From UBA4744 sp963718995 (lineage in GTDB: Bacteria; Actinomycetota; Acidimicrobiia; Spongiisociales; UBA4744), in assembly GCA_963718995.1 (NCBI GenBank), contig CAVRAP010000006.1:1-64000 (forward strand): a DNA stretch of 64,000 bases, in the 5' to 3' direction. This document shows, piece by piece, positions 8,265-17,239 of the stretch. Within the stretch, counting starts at the first letter, position 1, and the number at the start of each line of letters is the position of its first letter. The notes under the pieces were generated by a model. The model ran no database searches and was not told where the DNA came from. It saw only the letters and a program-made list of their open reading frames with translations. The translations under genes were made by a program, and so were the position numbers.

Positions 8265-8894
8265 TCACCGCAGCATGTATTCGAGGTCGGCGGCGATGGC
8301 ATCGGCGCCGGTTCCGTAGCCGATGACCAGCTTGAGGCGCCCTTCCCTGTCGATCACATTGAGGGTGGCGACGTGATCAACGAGATAGTTTGATGCGCCT
8401 TCTTCTTCGTGCGCCTCGTACCAGATGCCGTAGGGCGTCGCGGCGCTGCGCACCTCGTCGTCGGTGCCGGTCACCCCGACAAACGTGGGGTTGAAAAACT
8501 CAACGTATTCGGCCAGTTTGGCGGGGTCATCGCGGGCGGGATCGACCGAGATCATGATCAGCTGCACGTCGTCGGCATCATTCCCCAGTTGAGCAAGGGC
8601 CTTGTTGACATCCGAGAGGGTGGTCGGGCACACGTCCGGGCAGAATGTGTAACCGAAGTAGAGCACAACCAGTTTGCCCCGATAGTCGCTGAGGCTGACC
8701 GGCCCGTTGGCCGAGGTGAGGGTGAAATCAACCGCAGGCATCTCCGACTGGAGCACGGTCCCGCTGAATTGGTGGGGACGCAAGCGGGGCAGGATCAACC
8801 AGGCGAACAGAGCCAGGACGACCGTGACCCCCAGGACAATCGGGAGGAGGAGGCCGACAGATTTGGCGCGAGGCGTGTCTTGGAGATCGGTCAT
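8265..8894 (-). CDS. SCO1/SenC copper assembly protein
   Basis: A 209-residue thioredoxin-fold protein anchored by one N-terminal helix (GLLLPIVLGVTVVLALFAWL). The SCO copper ligands are complete: CPDVCP (C-x3-C) and the distal His in YLVDHVATL. It would help metallate CuA of the oxidase. The start ATG overlaps the stop of the upstream SCO-like gene. About 47 bases separate it from the PCu(A)C gene downstream. Confidence 0.93.
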   Translation of the reverse strand: MTDLQDTPRAKSVGLLLPIVLGVTVVLALFAWLILPRLRPHQFSGTVLQSEMPAVDFTLTSANGPVSLSDYRGKLVVLYFGYTFCPDVCPTTLSDVNKALAQLGNDADDVQLIMISVDPARDDPAKLAEYVEFFNPTFVGVTGTDDEVRSAATPYGIWYEAHEEEGASNYLVDHVATLNVIDREGRLKLVIGYGTGADAIAADLEYMLR

Positions 8895-9613
8895 GGTGAA
8901 TAGCAGAGGAATAGGTGGGCAGCCTCGTAGGCGAGGGTAGTGGCGCCGGTGCTCTTCTCGACCTCCTCGGCGATGACGCCGAGGTGACGAACGATGCGAT
9001 CGACATCAGGCGAAACGGTCTTGTACCTGTACTCGTTGCGGATGATCCCGTACCCGTCGACGAGGACAAAGCCGGGGTCGAGGATGAACGTCCCGTCGTC
9101 CTGCTGTTCATAGAACGTGCGAAACCCTCCGCCGACGATATCTTTGAGCGCCCCCTGGTTATCGGTTGTGGCAAATCGCCAGTTCGGCCCTGCCCCGAGT
9201 TCCGCGGCGTGGGCGGCCATAGTCTGCGGTGTGTCGCGCTCCGGGTCGACCGAGATGGTCACAAACTCGACCTGGTTGCCGTACAACTCGACTTCCGAGA
9301 GCCGGCTCTGCACAGCCTGCATCGTGGCGTCGACGTCCCCACATGGTGGCGGGCAGTTGGTGTAGGTAAAGCTGTAGAGCACGAATGTGCCCCGGAGGTC
9401 TTCACTGGTGAGGCGTTGACCGGATTGATCGGTCATGGTGAATCCCGGCGCCAGACGGATCCGGGGCAACACTTGCACCGGCTGGAACACGACGAAAGCG
9501 AATACGGATGCGAAGACAATGACCGCAAAGCTGATAAGCCCGATTTTCCAACCGCGGCTCAACATGCGGGGTTCCCGGTCGGTGCCTGCGGTGGAAGCTC
9601 GTAATCCAGCCAT
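8891..9613 (-). CDS. SCO1/SenC-like protein lacking the copper-binding histidine
   Basis: About 240 residues from ATG 9613 (the frame opens at 9703, but that overlaps the divergent gene's promoter region). One N-terminal helix is followed by a SCO fold with CPPPC as the C-x3-C site and VTISVDPERDTPQ. Where SCO proteins have an aspartate-histidine (D-H) pair, this one has DPGFVLVDGYG, so the third copper ligand is missing. It may act as a thiol-disulfide reductant for CuA cysteines rather than as a copper donor. It is the first gene of the SCO-SCO-PCuAC unit. Confidence 0.85.
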   Translation of the reverse strand: MAGLRASTAGTDREPRMLSRGWKIGLISFAVIVFASVFAFVVFQPVQVLPRIRLAPGFTMTDQSGQRLTSEDLRGTFVLYSFTYTNCPPPCGDVDATMQAVQSRLSEVELYGNQVEFVTISVDPERDTPQTMAAHAAELGAGPNWRFATTDNQGALKDIVGGGFRTFYEQQDDGTFILDPGFVLVDGYGIIRNEYRYKTVSPDVDRIVRHLGVIAEEVEKSTGATTLAYEAAHLFLCYSP

Positions 9614-9708
9614 ATCGTCATCAGCCGGTTCATGGTAGCTGTGCTCTGCGCGAGCAAATCCGGGCCCGGCCGGCGTCTGAACGACCAGGGCTACACTGCC
9701 CATTCGTC

Positions 9709-10131
9709 ATGCGTCGCCCACTCCTCGCCCTGGTTGTTGCCCTGGTGCTCCTGTCGGGTTGTGGAGAGGACGAAGGCAGCAATCTGGCCCCCGACGCGGT
9801 CCCCGGCAGTATTCCGAACCTTTTCGGAAGCTACGTCGTCAACGGTTTCGACCCCCTCGGAACCGAGTACGGCGGACACCTGACCATCACCGAAGGCGAG
9901 GGCCTCAACCGCTTCCACCTCCAGTGGATCATCACCGGCAGCGTCCAGGAGGGGATCGCCAGCCTCGACGGCAACAAGCTGCTCGTCGAGTGGAGAACGG
10001 TCGATGGGCTCAACGCCGAGGCTTCCGGAACGGCCGAATACACAGTGACCGAAGCGGGCGAGCTGTATGGGACCCGCACCGTGGTCGGCAGCGACGAGGT
10101 CGGCACGGAAGAAGCGTTCCCGAACCCCTAG
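9709..10131 (+). CDS. Small secreted lipoprotein, function unknown
   Basis: A 140-residue protein with a clear lipoprotein signal: MRRPLLALVVALVLLSGC, then an acidic GEDEG. The mature part contains YGGHLTITEGEGLNRFHLQW and TAEYTVTEAGELYGTR, beta-rich stretches like those of small secreted proteins with a weak lipocalin look. I do not recognise a family. It is divergent from the SCO genes. Confidence 0.75.
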   Translation: MRRPLLALVVALVLLSGCGEDEGSNLAPDAVPGSIPNLFGSYVVNGFDPLGTEYGGHLTITEGEGLNRFHLQWIITGSVQEGIASLDGNKLLVEWRTVDGLNAEASGTAEYTVTEAGELYGTRTVVGSDEVGTEEAFPNP

Positions 10132-10139
10132 GTTTCAAA

Positions 10140-10192
10140 CCGTTCTTGCGTGAGTTTCCTGCGGATATTCGCGGTTTCTCACGCAAGAACGG
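10140..10192 (+). terminator. 15-bp hairpin downstream of the lipoprotein gene
   Basis: CCGTTCTTGCGTGAG (10140-10154) is complementary to CTCACGCAAGAACGG (10178-10192). The 23-base interior can pair further as CC-GCG with CGC-GG around GATATT. An ATTTT tract follows. It most likely ends the lipoprotein transcript, though the unusually long stem might also be a protein site. Confidence 0.6.
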
Positions 10193-10247
10193 GATTTTCC
10201 GCCGTTCCTCCCCTAAAGGTGTGCCGTTGAGATATCGATATATCCAC

Positions 10248-10936
10248 ATGCCTCATTTCAACGGGACGATTCAACTCGACGACGGTGACGGTCTTGAGAC
10301 GATCCTGACGGTCGACTCCGGTCGACTCATCGCGAAAGCGGGAGAACACGAAATCGGCAACTGGGCCGTCGGAGAACTCGAGATGGAACGTCGCAACGGT
10401 GAGTTCCACATCAAGGTGGAAGGCGAAGAGCTAGTCGTCGGGGTTGAAGACGCGGTCGGCTTCACGGAGATCCTCGGGATCAAAGAAGCGAAGGTGAAGG
10501 AAGGTCGACAGAAGAAAGTCCAGGGCCCCCGAGGGTCAAGCGGAAGGAGCGCAATCAGGCAGAGGCGAACCCGCCCGCCGCATCTCCCGCTCCCGTAGTT
10601 GCGGCACCCGTGGCCGTGACCGAACCCCCGCCCCCGTCGATCGCCGACGCCGACGCGGCCTCCGAAAAGGGACCATCTCTGTGGGCCCGGATCCCGGCAC
10701 GCGGGAAGCTGGCCGGCCTCGGTGTGATCGGTCTCGTCGTGTTCTTCTTTCTCGCCCCCAACTTGCTGGCCCTCCTGCTCCTCCTCGTCGGGGTTGCGAC
10801 CCTGTTCCTGGCGATCGCCGCCAAGAGCGAGAGCGGGACGGGTGTGCTTCCGCCGCCCTTCTTCGCGACCAACGCAGCCATTGCCGGTGGTATCGGGAGT
10901 GCGGTGTTGGCGCTGATCATCATGGTGATCACCTAG
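10248..10936 (+). CDS. Membrane protein of unknown function, frameshifted near 10526
   Basis: Two open frames read as one gene. The first (from ATG 10248) encodes MPHFNGTIQLDDGDG..., a beta-rich domain of about 90 residues ending in EAKVKEGRQKKV. The second frame continues with RVKRKERNQAEANPPAASP, a charged and Pro/Ala linker, then two predicted helices (LAGLGVIGLVVFFFLAPNLL and the C-terminal one) up to 10936. Adding one C to the C-run at 10526-10530 joins them. GTG 10221 is an alternative start. I do not recognise the family; the layout suggests a cytosolic sensor-like domain tethered to the membrane. Confidence 0.65.
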
Positions 10937-10937
10937 C

Positions 10938-10953
10938 TCGACCACGCGGTCGA
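10938..10953 (+). terminator. Short hairpin after the membrane protein gene
   Basis: TCGACC and GGTCGA pair around ACGC directly after the stop codon; a CTTCTTTTTG tract follows about 20 bases later. A plausible but weak terminator. Confidence 0.4.
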
Positions 10954-11029
10954 AAGCGCTGAACCCTTCTTTTTGCCGGCGTCGCGATATGCGCGATAGT
11001 TGTAGCCCGACCATCGCGAGGTGTCCGCC

Positions 11030-12037
11030 GTGTACCAGCCTTCCGACAACCGTTACGACAGTATGACCTTTGCCCGTTGCGGCCGCAGCGGCCTCGACCT
11101 GCCGAGGCTCTCGCTGGGCTTGTGGCATAACTTCGGTGGTGAGGGACTCTCGAAAAACGCTCGCACCATGCTGCTCAACTCCTTCGATCACGGCATCACT
11201 CACTTCGACCTGGCCAACAACTACGGGCCGCCTCCAGGATCAGCAGAAGAGAACTTCGGCAAGATCATGGCCTCCGACCTGGCTCCGTACCGGGACGAGC
11301 TGGTCATCTCGACCAAGGCCGGCTACCTGATGTGGGACGGACCCTACGGTGAATGGGGATCGCGCAAGTACCTGATCTCGAGCCTCGATCAGAGCCTGAA
11401 ACGAATGGGTCTCGAATACGTCGACATCTTCTATTCGCATCGTTTCGATCCGGCAACGCCTCTCGAGGAAACGATGGCGGCTCTCGACTCGGCGGTGCGG
11501 TCGGGCAAGGCTCTCTATGCCGGCATCTCGTCCTACGGCCCGGACCAGACCCGGGAAGCTGCGGCCATTCTCAAGTCGCTTGGCACCCCGTGTCTGATCC
11601 ATCAGCCGTCGTACTCCATGCTCAACCGCTGGGTTGAAGAGGGACTGCTCAACGTTCTCGAAGAGGAGGGCATCGGCTGCATTGCGTTCTCGCCGCTCGC
11701 CCAGGGTTTGCTGACGGACAAGTACCTCAAAGGTGTTCCGAAACGGTCCCGGGCCGCCCTCGGTGACTCGTTCAGCACCGAGCTTCTCACCGAACAGAAC
11801 CTGGCCAACGTCAGGGGACTCCACGAGATTGCGGCCGAACGCGGACAAACCCTGGCGCAGATGGCTATCGCCTGGGTTCTGCGTGACTCGCGGGTGACCT
11901 CGGCCCTGGTCGGCGCCAGCCGCTGGAAACAGATCGAGGACCTCCTCCAGGCCCTGGAACGCCCGGCTTTCAGCGACGAGGAGTTGGCCGCCATCGACCG
12001 GTTCGCCCTGGACGGAGGCATCAACATCTGGGGGTAG
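11030..12037 (+). CDS. YghZ-like aldo/keto reductase (L-glyceraldehyde 3-phosphate reductase)
   Basis: GTG 11030 is preferred over GTG 11021 because GAGG lies eight bases before it, giving 335 residues. The sequence follows E. coli YghZ closely: RCGRSGLDLPRLSLGLWHNF, HFDLANNYGPPPGSAEENFG, STKAGYLMWDGPYGEWGSRK and DIFYSHRFD. The catalytic Asp, Tyr, Lys and His are all present in these blocks. YghZ detoxifies L-glyceraldehyde 3-phosphate and methylglyoxal with NADPH; the same role is likely here. It is a separate subfamily from the reductase at 3523-4578. Confidence 0.93.
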   Translation: MYQPSDNRYDSMTFARCGRSGLDLPRLSLGLWHNFGGEGLSKNARTMLLNSFDHGITHFDLANNYGPPPGSAEENFGKIMASDLAPYRDELVISTKAGYLMWDGPYGEWGSRKYLISSLDQSLKRMGLEYVDIFYSHRFDPATPLEETMAALDSAVRSGKALYAGISSYGPDQTREAAAILKSLGTPCLIHQPSYSMLNRWVEEGLLNVLEEEGIGCIAFSPLAQGLLTDKYLKGVPKRSRAALGDSFSTELLTEQNLANVRGLHEIAAERGQTLAQMAIAWVLRDSRVTSALVGASRWKQIEDLLQALERPAFSDEELAAIDRFALDGGINIWG

Positions 12038-12200
12038 CCCCCCTCCGCTTCTCGCCTTTTGGCGAGAACCACCTCCCCCCTTCTCGTCGAGCTTCGCTCG
12101 CACGTTTGGTTGGTGGGAGCGAGCCCCCCTCCGCTTCTCGCCTTTTGGCGAGAACCACCTCCCCCCTTCTCGTCGAGCTTCGCTCGCCAGGGGGGAGGTT
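12036..12200 (+). repeat. Duplicated GC-rich palindromic element
   Basis: A 65-bp sequence at 12036-12100 is repeated exactly at 12122-12186 (period 86). Each copy holds the hairpin TTCTCGCC-TTTT-GGCGAGAA. The second copy continues to GGGGGGAGG, which pairs with the preceding CCTCCCCCC across a loop containing GCTTCGCTCG. The same stem type occurs at 28450-28575 and 56390-57118. It fills the convergent gap between the YghZ-like gene and cbaA. Confidence 0.85.
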
Positions 12201-12203
12201 GGG

Positions 12204-13898
12204 CTACCAGGGGCGGATGGTGGGGGCCCGGCCGGAGCTGAGGTCGATATTGGCGATCTGATCTACCAGTTGCGGGCCGTAGGCGACCAGGATCAGGAGG
12301 ACGGTTGCCACGATCCACGGTACCCAGCGGTCGAGCCAGAGGGGGGTGAGCTGGGGGTCCTGCTCGGATTCGGCCACGGGGATCTCGATCGCCTGTCCCG
12401 ACCCGAGGCGCTCCTTGCCCCAGGCGGTGCGGGCCATGATCACGAAGTACATGATGGCGGACACCATGAGGATGGTGCCGCCCAAACCGACCCGCAGGAG
12501 GTGGCCGGTCCACTCCTCAGGAACGTACGGGGCTACCCCGAGCGGGGTCCGGCGCGGTGCGCCGAGCAATCCGAGTACATGCATGGCGTTGGAGAAAATG
12601 AGCATGCCGATGAACCAGGTCCAGGCCTGGATGACCGCCATCCGGGGTTTCCACAGCGGTTTGCCGGTGATCCACGGCACCAGCCAGTAGGAGATGCCCA
12701 TGAAGGAGAGGGTGGTGGCCGTGGCCACGGTCAAGTGAAAATGCCCGGGCACCCAGGTGGTGTTGTGGATCACGAGGTTGACGTTGTACGACGCGTTGGT
12801 GAGTCCGCCGATCCCACCGAACATGAACAGGATCCCGGCCAGGAGCTGCGCGGTGACCGACCCATCGCTCCACGGGAGCGCGCGCACCCAGCCCAGCAGG
12901 CCCTTCCCGCCCCGCCGGCGAGCCGCACGTTCGAGTGAGGCAATCACGGTGAAGGCGGTGAGCATCGACGGCAGGAACACCGAGTAGGTGAGCACGGCGT
13001 GGATGTATTTCCATGCAGCCGGGACGCCCGGATCGGCGAACTGATGGTGGAAACCGAGTGGTACCGACAGCAACAGGAAGAGCCACATGGCCAGGCGGGC
13101 CAGCGAATCAGAGAACAGCTTTCCGCCCGCCTGTTTCGGCAGCATCCCGTACCAGGACACGTAGGCAGGGAGCAGCCAGAAGTAGACCAGCGGGTGGCCC
13201 GTGAACCAGAAATAGGTGCGGGCCAGTTGCGGGTCGGTACCTTCGATCAGTCCCAGCGACCAGGGCAGCAGCATGGTGAGGATCTCCACGGCGATCCCCA
13301 GGGTGGCGAACTGCCACATGGCCATCGTGACCAAACCACCGAAAGCAATGAAGGGGGTCCTGGTGTCCGGATTGTCCTTGCGCCACGCCCGGTAGGTGAA
13401 GAAGAAGCCGTATCCCTCGATCCAGCTTCCGACCACCACCAGCGTCAGCCCGGCATAGAACGCCCAGTTGGCCTGGAGCGGCGGGTAGAAGGTGTAGAGG
13501 ACCGATGCTTCGTCCAGAAGGATCGGAACGGCCGCCGTGACCAGACCGACCACCATGGTCCAGAAGCCGACCCGGTTGAGCCTGGGGAAGCGGAGCCCCC
13601 GCTTGAACCCGATCAACGTGGTCAGGGTGAAGAACCCGGTGATGAAGAAGGTCGTCCAGATCAGGGCGTTGAGCACCCCGTGAATCGTGAGACCCTGGTA
13701 GTAGGTCTTGAAGACGGGTTGCAGATACGGATAGAGATCTACCCCGGAGAACTGGAAGGCTTGCAAGGGACCAAAGAAGGTGCCGATCGACAGAGCGATA
13801 ATGGCGACGAGAATATGGGCGCCAATGAACCGCTTGTCCTTCCTGGTCACCTCGTAGGTGGCCGGCTCGTCTCTTCCTATCTCTTCGCGAGTCGCCAT
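12204..13898 (-). CDS. cbaA: ba3-type (B-family) cytochrome c oxidase subunit I
   Basis: A 564-residue polytopic haem-copper oxidase subunit. The low-spin haem ligand is in LTIHGVLNAL; the CuB/active-site block is FTGHPLVYFWLLPAYVSWY, with HH in GFHHQF and the haem a3 ligands in VPGHFHL. The GHPLVYFWLLPAY form is characteristic of the Thermus ba3-like B family. It reduces oxygen at the membrane, usually with high affinity. It lies directly after cbaB (adjacent stop/start) in a three-gene operon. Confidence 0.95.
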   Translation of the reverse strand: MATREEIGRDEPATYEVTRKDKRFIGAHILVAIIALSIGTFFGPLQAFQFSGVDLYPYLQPVFKTYYQGLTIHGVLNALIWTTFFITGFFTLTTLIGFKRGLRFPRLNRVGFWTMVVGLVTAAVPILLDEASVLYTFYPPLQANWAFYAGLTLVVVGSWIEGYGFFFTYRAWRKDNPDTRTPFIAFGGLVTMAMWQFATLGIAVEILTMLLPWSLGLIEGTDPQLARTYFWFTGHPLVYFWLLPAYVSWYGMLPKQAGGKLFSDSLARLAMWLFLLLSVPLGFHHQFADPGVPAAWKYIHAVLTYSVFLPSMLTAFTVIASLERAARRRGGKGLLGWVRALPWSDGSVTAQLLAGILFMFGGIGGLTNASYNVNLVIHNTTWVPGHFHLTVATATTLSFMGISYWLVPWITGKPLWKPRMAVIQAWTWFIGMLIFSNAMHVLGLLGAPRRTPLGVAPYVPEEWTGHLLRVGLGGTILMVSAIMYFVIMARTAWGKERLGSGQAIEIPVAESEQDPQLTPLWLDRWVPWIVATVLLILVAYGPQLVDQIANIDLSSGRAPTIRPW

Positions 13899-14402
13899 CT
13901 ACTTCTCCACCACCGTAAGGCTCCCGAACATGAAGGCATGTCCGGTGCCGCAATACTCGGTGCAGACATAGGGGTAGTCGCCAACCTTGTCGAAGGTGTG
14001 GGTCAATTTGGATACTTGCCCGGGGAGGATCTGCATGTTGATGTTGGTGTTCTGGAGTTTGAATCCGTGCTGAATGTCCAGGCTGGTGACGTAGAAAGTG
14101 ACCGTGGAGTTGACCGGGACTTCAACTTCTCTGGGCTCGAACTGCCAGGTGGTTGAATTGCCGATGATGTAGAGCTCGTAGACGCCGGGGGAGAGTTCCC
14201 GCAGGCCCGGGTTCTCCCACGGACCGGTGAGGTTGTTGGGATCTACCCGCTCCTCGGGAGAGGGGACCTGAAACCCGAGGGCAAAACCGGCGACGGTGAC
14301 GGCGGCGGCGAAGACGATCACCAGGATGATCGAGACCCGCATCCAGTTCTTCTCATACGGGTCGATGTGCAAGGTCTCTTTGGTTGCGCCTGATTCGCTC
14401 AT
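13899..14402 (-). CDS. cbaB: ba3-type cytochrome c oxidase subunit II (CuA)
   Basis: A 167-residue protein from ATG 14402 (GAGGTGT upstream), with one N-terminal helix and a periplasmic cupredoxin domain. The CuA ligands are visible: His in DIQHGFKL and the C-x3-C-x3-H-x2-M group CTEYCGTGHAFM. It accepts electrons from cytochrome c. The longer frame to 14447 would overlap the small subunit gene more deeply and is not needed. Confidence 0.95.
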   Translation of the reverse strand: MSESGATKETLHIDPYEKNWMRVSIILVIVFAAAVTVAGFALGFQVPSPEERVDPNNLTGPWENPGLRELSPGVYELYIIGNSTTWQFEPREVEVPVNSTVTFYVTSLDIQHGFKLQNTNINMQILPGQVSKLTHTFDKVGDYPYVCTEYCGTGHAFMFGSLTVVEK

Positions 14403-14545
14403 ACCGTGACACCTCGCGAGAGCAGGATCACATAAACGGATCCCCACAGGATGATGATCGCCAGCACGAACATCACCAGGATCGCCACCGTCCCTCGCGG
14501 TTGAAACTCCTCTTCCTCAATTTCGGTTCGCGCCTCGTCGGCCAT
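14399..14545 (-). CDS. cbaD: Cytochrome c oxidase subunit IIa (CbaD-like), 48 residues
   Basis: A small gene with ATG at 14545 and TGA at 14401-14399, overlapping the cbaB start (ATGA). It encodes an acidic N-terminus (MADEARTEIEEEEF) and one membrane helix, PRGTVAILVMFVLAIII, ending in VYVILLSRG. The pattern P-(R/K)-G...LW(G)..VY...R-G matches the 34-residue subunit IIa of Thermus ba3 oxidase. It is the first gene of the oxidase operon. Confidence 0.82.
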   Translation of the reverse strand: MADEARTEIEEEEFQPRGTVAILVMFVLAIIILWGSVYVILLSRGVTV

Positions 14546-14721
14546 TCGTATCCCCTCGGCGGTGGCCCGCACGCTCGGACCGAATCGGTGTGATTCCGGG
14601 CGAGCTTAGGAAACGAATCCGCCTGCTGCAATGTCATGAAGAAAGTGAATTTGTGCACCGCTTTGGATTGAGCCGTCGGCGCGTCGGTTTAAGATGAGGC
14701 CGCCTTCACGCTGGAGGGGTT

Positions 14722-15438
14722 TTGACTTCCGGAAACTCGAAGAGACTCATGCGAACGGCGCTGGGGATGATCGTCGCCGGGTTGCTGATGGTGCTGATGG
14801 CTCCGATGGCGACCGCCCAGGAGGATCTGGGTGAAGACGTCTACGGACGCAACTGCGTGGGCTGCCATCAACCTGATGGGAGCGGCATAGCCGGGAACTT
14901 CCCGCCCCTGGCCGGCAACGCCAACGTTCAAGACGCTACTTATGTCGAAGAAGTCATTCGCAACGGCAAGCAAGGTGAGCTGGTGGTAGACGGCGTCACC
15001 TATGACGGGGTGATGCCGGCTTTTGGTCAGCTCTCCGATGAGGAGATCACCGCCGTCATCGACTACGTACAAAACCGGCTGGGTGTCTCGGGTGGCGGCG
15101 ACGCCGGTACTCCCGCTGAGGAGGGTACGACCTTTCCCTGGAACCTCGTCATGCTTGGTTCGGCCCAGACCATCCTTGTCGTCGGTGCGGTGTTCCTCCT
15201 GACCTCACCCCGCAAGAAGAAGGAGCTGACCTGGTGGAACGCCTACGGCCGGGCTGTCTTGATCTTCTTGTTCTTTGCGCTGGCCACTACGTGGCTTCCC
15301 TCCTGGACGATGACCCAGGAGATCATCGCCGGAGCGCCGCGGCTCGTCGGTGATCTGATCGGATCCGGCTTGTGGATGGTGATGCTGGCGGCCGGTATCG
15401 GCGGCCTGATCTGGCTGCAGAGGACGGAACGGATCTGA
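14722..15438 (+). CDS. Cytochrome c with C-terminal membrane domain
   Basis: A 238-residue protein: signal peptide, a class I cytochrome c domain with CVGCH (C45, C48, H49) and the Met ligand in GVMPAFG, then a Gly-rich linker and three predicted helices. TTG 14722 is used as the start because GGAGG stands just before it; ATG 14749 is the alternative. Its stop overlaps the next gene's start. It heads an operon with the FAD protein, cytochrome b, subunit IV, Rieske and a second cytochrome c, so it is a likely electron acceptor of that complex. It is divergent from the ba3 operon, a probable partner. Confidence 0.88.
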   Translation: MTSGNSKRLMRTALGMIVAGLLMVLMAPMATAQEDLGEDVYGRNCVGCHQPDGSGIAGNFPPLAGNANVQDATYVEEVIRNGKQGELVVDGVTYDGVMPAFGQLSDEEITAVIDYVQNRLGVSGGGDAGTPAEEGTTFPWNLVMLGSAQTILVVGAVFLLTSPRKKKELTWWNAYGRAVLIFLFFALATTWLPSWTMTQEIIAGAPRLVGDLIGSGLWMVMLAAGIGGLIWLQRTERI

Positions 15439-17239
15439 TGGCAGGCGATCTCGTGTTCCGCCAGGAGCTGCAGTTCTACGACGAAAATATTCCCTGCCTG
15501 GCCGCTTGTCCGGTCCATACCAACGCCGGGATGTACGTGGCCGCCATCGCCGACGGGAAGGATGAGCTGGCCTATTTGACGGCCCGGTTGCCGAATCCGT
15601 TCGCTTCGGTATGCGGACGGGTCTGCGCAGCACCTTGTGAAGATGCCTGCCGGCGCGGCGAGATTGACCGCCCCATCGCCATCCGGGCTCTCAAACGCTT
15701 CGTCACCGAGCAGTTTGGGCCGGAGACCGAGGGCAGCGACGTTTGGAAACAGGTGGCGGCACCGCCCGAGGTCGAGCGACCGGAAAGTGTCGGGATCGTC
15801 GGGGGTGGTCCGGCCGGGCTGGCGGCCGCGCACGACCTGCGCCGTCTCGGCTATCAGGTAACCGTGTACGAAGCCACCCGGCAGCTGGGCGGGATGATGT
15901 TGCTCGGCATTCCCGAGTACCGGCTCGATCGGACCCTGCTGGCCAACGAGATCAAGGTCATCGTGGATCTGGGTGTTGACGTGCACCTCAATACCAAGCT
16001 CGGGTCGGACGTCATCGTTGGACTGAATTGCGGGAGAAGCACGACGCCCTGTTCGTGGCGATCGGCGCCAACCTCGGTCGCGGTCTCGACATCGAAGGCC
16101 ATGAAGCCGATGGAGTGCTGCGGGCCATCGAGTTTCTCATCAACGCCAATCAAGGATTCCAGGTCGACGTCGGAGAACGGGTGGTCGTGATCGGAGGCGG
16201 AGACGTCGCTATGGACGCAGCCCGTACCGCCTTGCGCGCCGCCGAGTACGAAGAGATAGCTCTGGGCGGCTACGTGGAGGCGGAGGAACGGGCCCACATG
16301 ACCGAAGCGATGGACGTGGCCCGCACCGCCGCCCGGTCCGGCGCCCAGCACATCACGGTCATGACACTCGAGTCCCGGGAGGAAATGCCCGCCTCTGAGT
16401 TCGAGGTCGAGGAAGCGATGCACGAGGGGATCGAGTTCTTCAACCGCCGCGGTCCGGCCAGGATCGTCACGGAGAATGGCAAGGTGACCGGACTCGAGAC
16501 CATCAAGGTGCTGTCGGTTTTCGACGACGAAGGGCGGTTCAGCCCCACGTTCGATCAAGACGATCGGGCAACCGTCGACGCCGACACGATCATTCTGGCC
16601 ATCGGCCAGGCCATCGACGTCGAAGCCCTCGGCGACAACGGACCGGAGATAAGCCCGCGCAAAACCATCCAGGTTGGTGCCGACAGCCTGGCCACCTCGC
16701 TGCCGATGGTGTGGTCGGGCGGCGACGCCGCTCGCGGTCCCCGCACCCTCATCGACGCCATTGCCGATGGACGCAAGGCCGCCGCCGAGATCCATCAGGC
16801 ATTTGGTGGTGCGGTTGAGGAGCGGCAACCGGGCACCATGGTGCAACTCCAGCAGTTCCACCGCCTCGACGACATCTACGACAGGATCGGACGGGTGGAC
16901 GTGCCGACGCTGCCGACCGATCGTCGGATCGGTCTGGCCGAGGTCGAGACCGGTTTCACCCCGGACCAGGCGCGCTGCGAAGCCAAACGGTGTCTGCGTT
17001 GTTTCGCCAACATCCTGCTGGACACCTCGATATGTGTGCTGTGCGCTCTGTGTGCCGATGTTTGCCCCCTGGACCTGATCGACCTGGTTCCCTCCGATGA
17101 AGTGGCGCCGGGTCTCCCGATCGGGACCGCTTTGACGCTGGATGAAACAAGCTGTATTCGTTGTGCGCTCTGTATCGAGCGCTGTCCCACCGACGCCCTG
17201 TCGATGGGGCTCTGGACAGGAGTAGGAGTGCCTGTATGA
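15438..17239 (+). CDS. GltD-like FAD/NAD(P) oxidoreductase with two [4Fe-4S] clusters, frameshifted near 16020
   Basis: Read across one lost base between 16014 and 16036 this is a protein of about 600 residues. N-terminus: the GltD/DPD Fe-S domain with CLAACPVHTNAG and CGRVCAAPCEDACRRG. Then FAD binding (VGIVGGGPAGLAAAHDL), NAD(P) binding (VVVIGGGDVAMDAART) and a C-terminal bacterial ferredoxin domain (CVLCALCADVCP and CIRCALCIERCP). The frames meet between SDVIV and LREKHDALFVAIGA. Such proteins move electrons between NAD(P)H and ferredoxin-like centres. Its location inside a Rieske/cytochrome b operon, overlapped on both sides, suggests it works with that complex. Confidence 0.85.
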
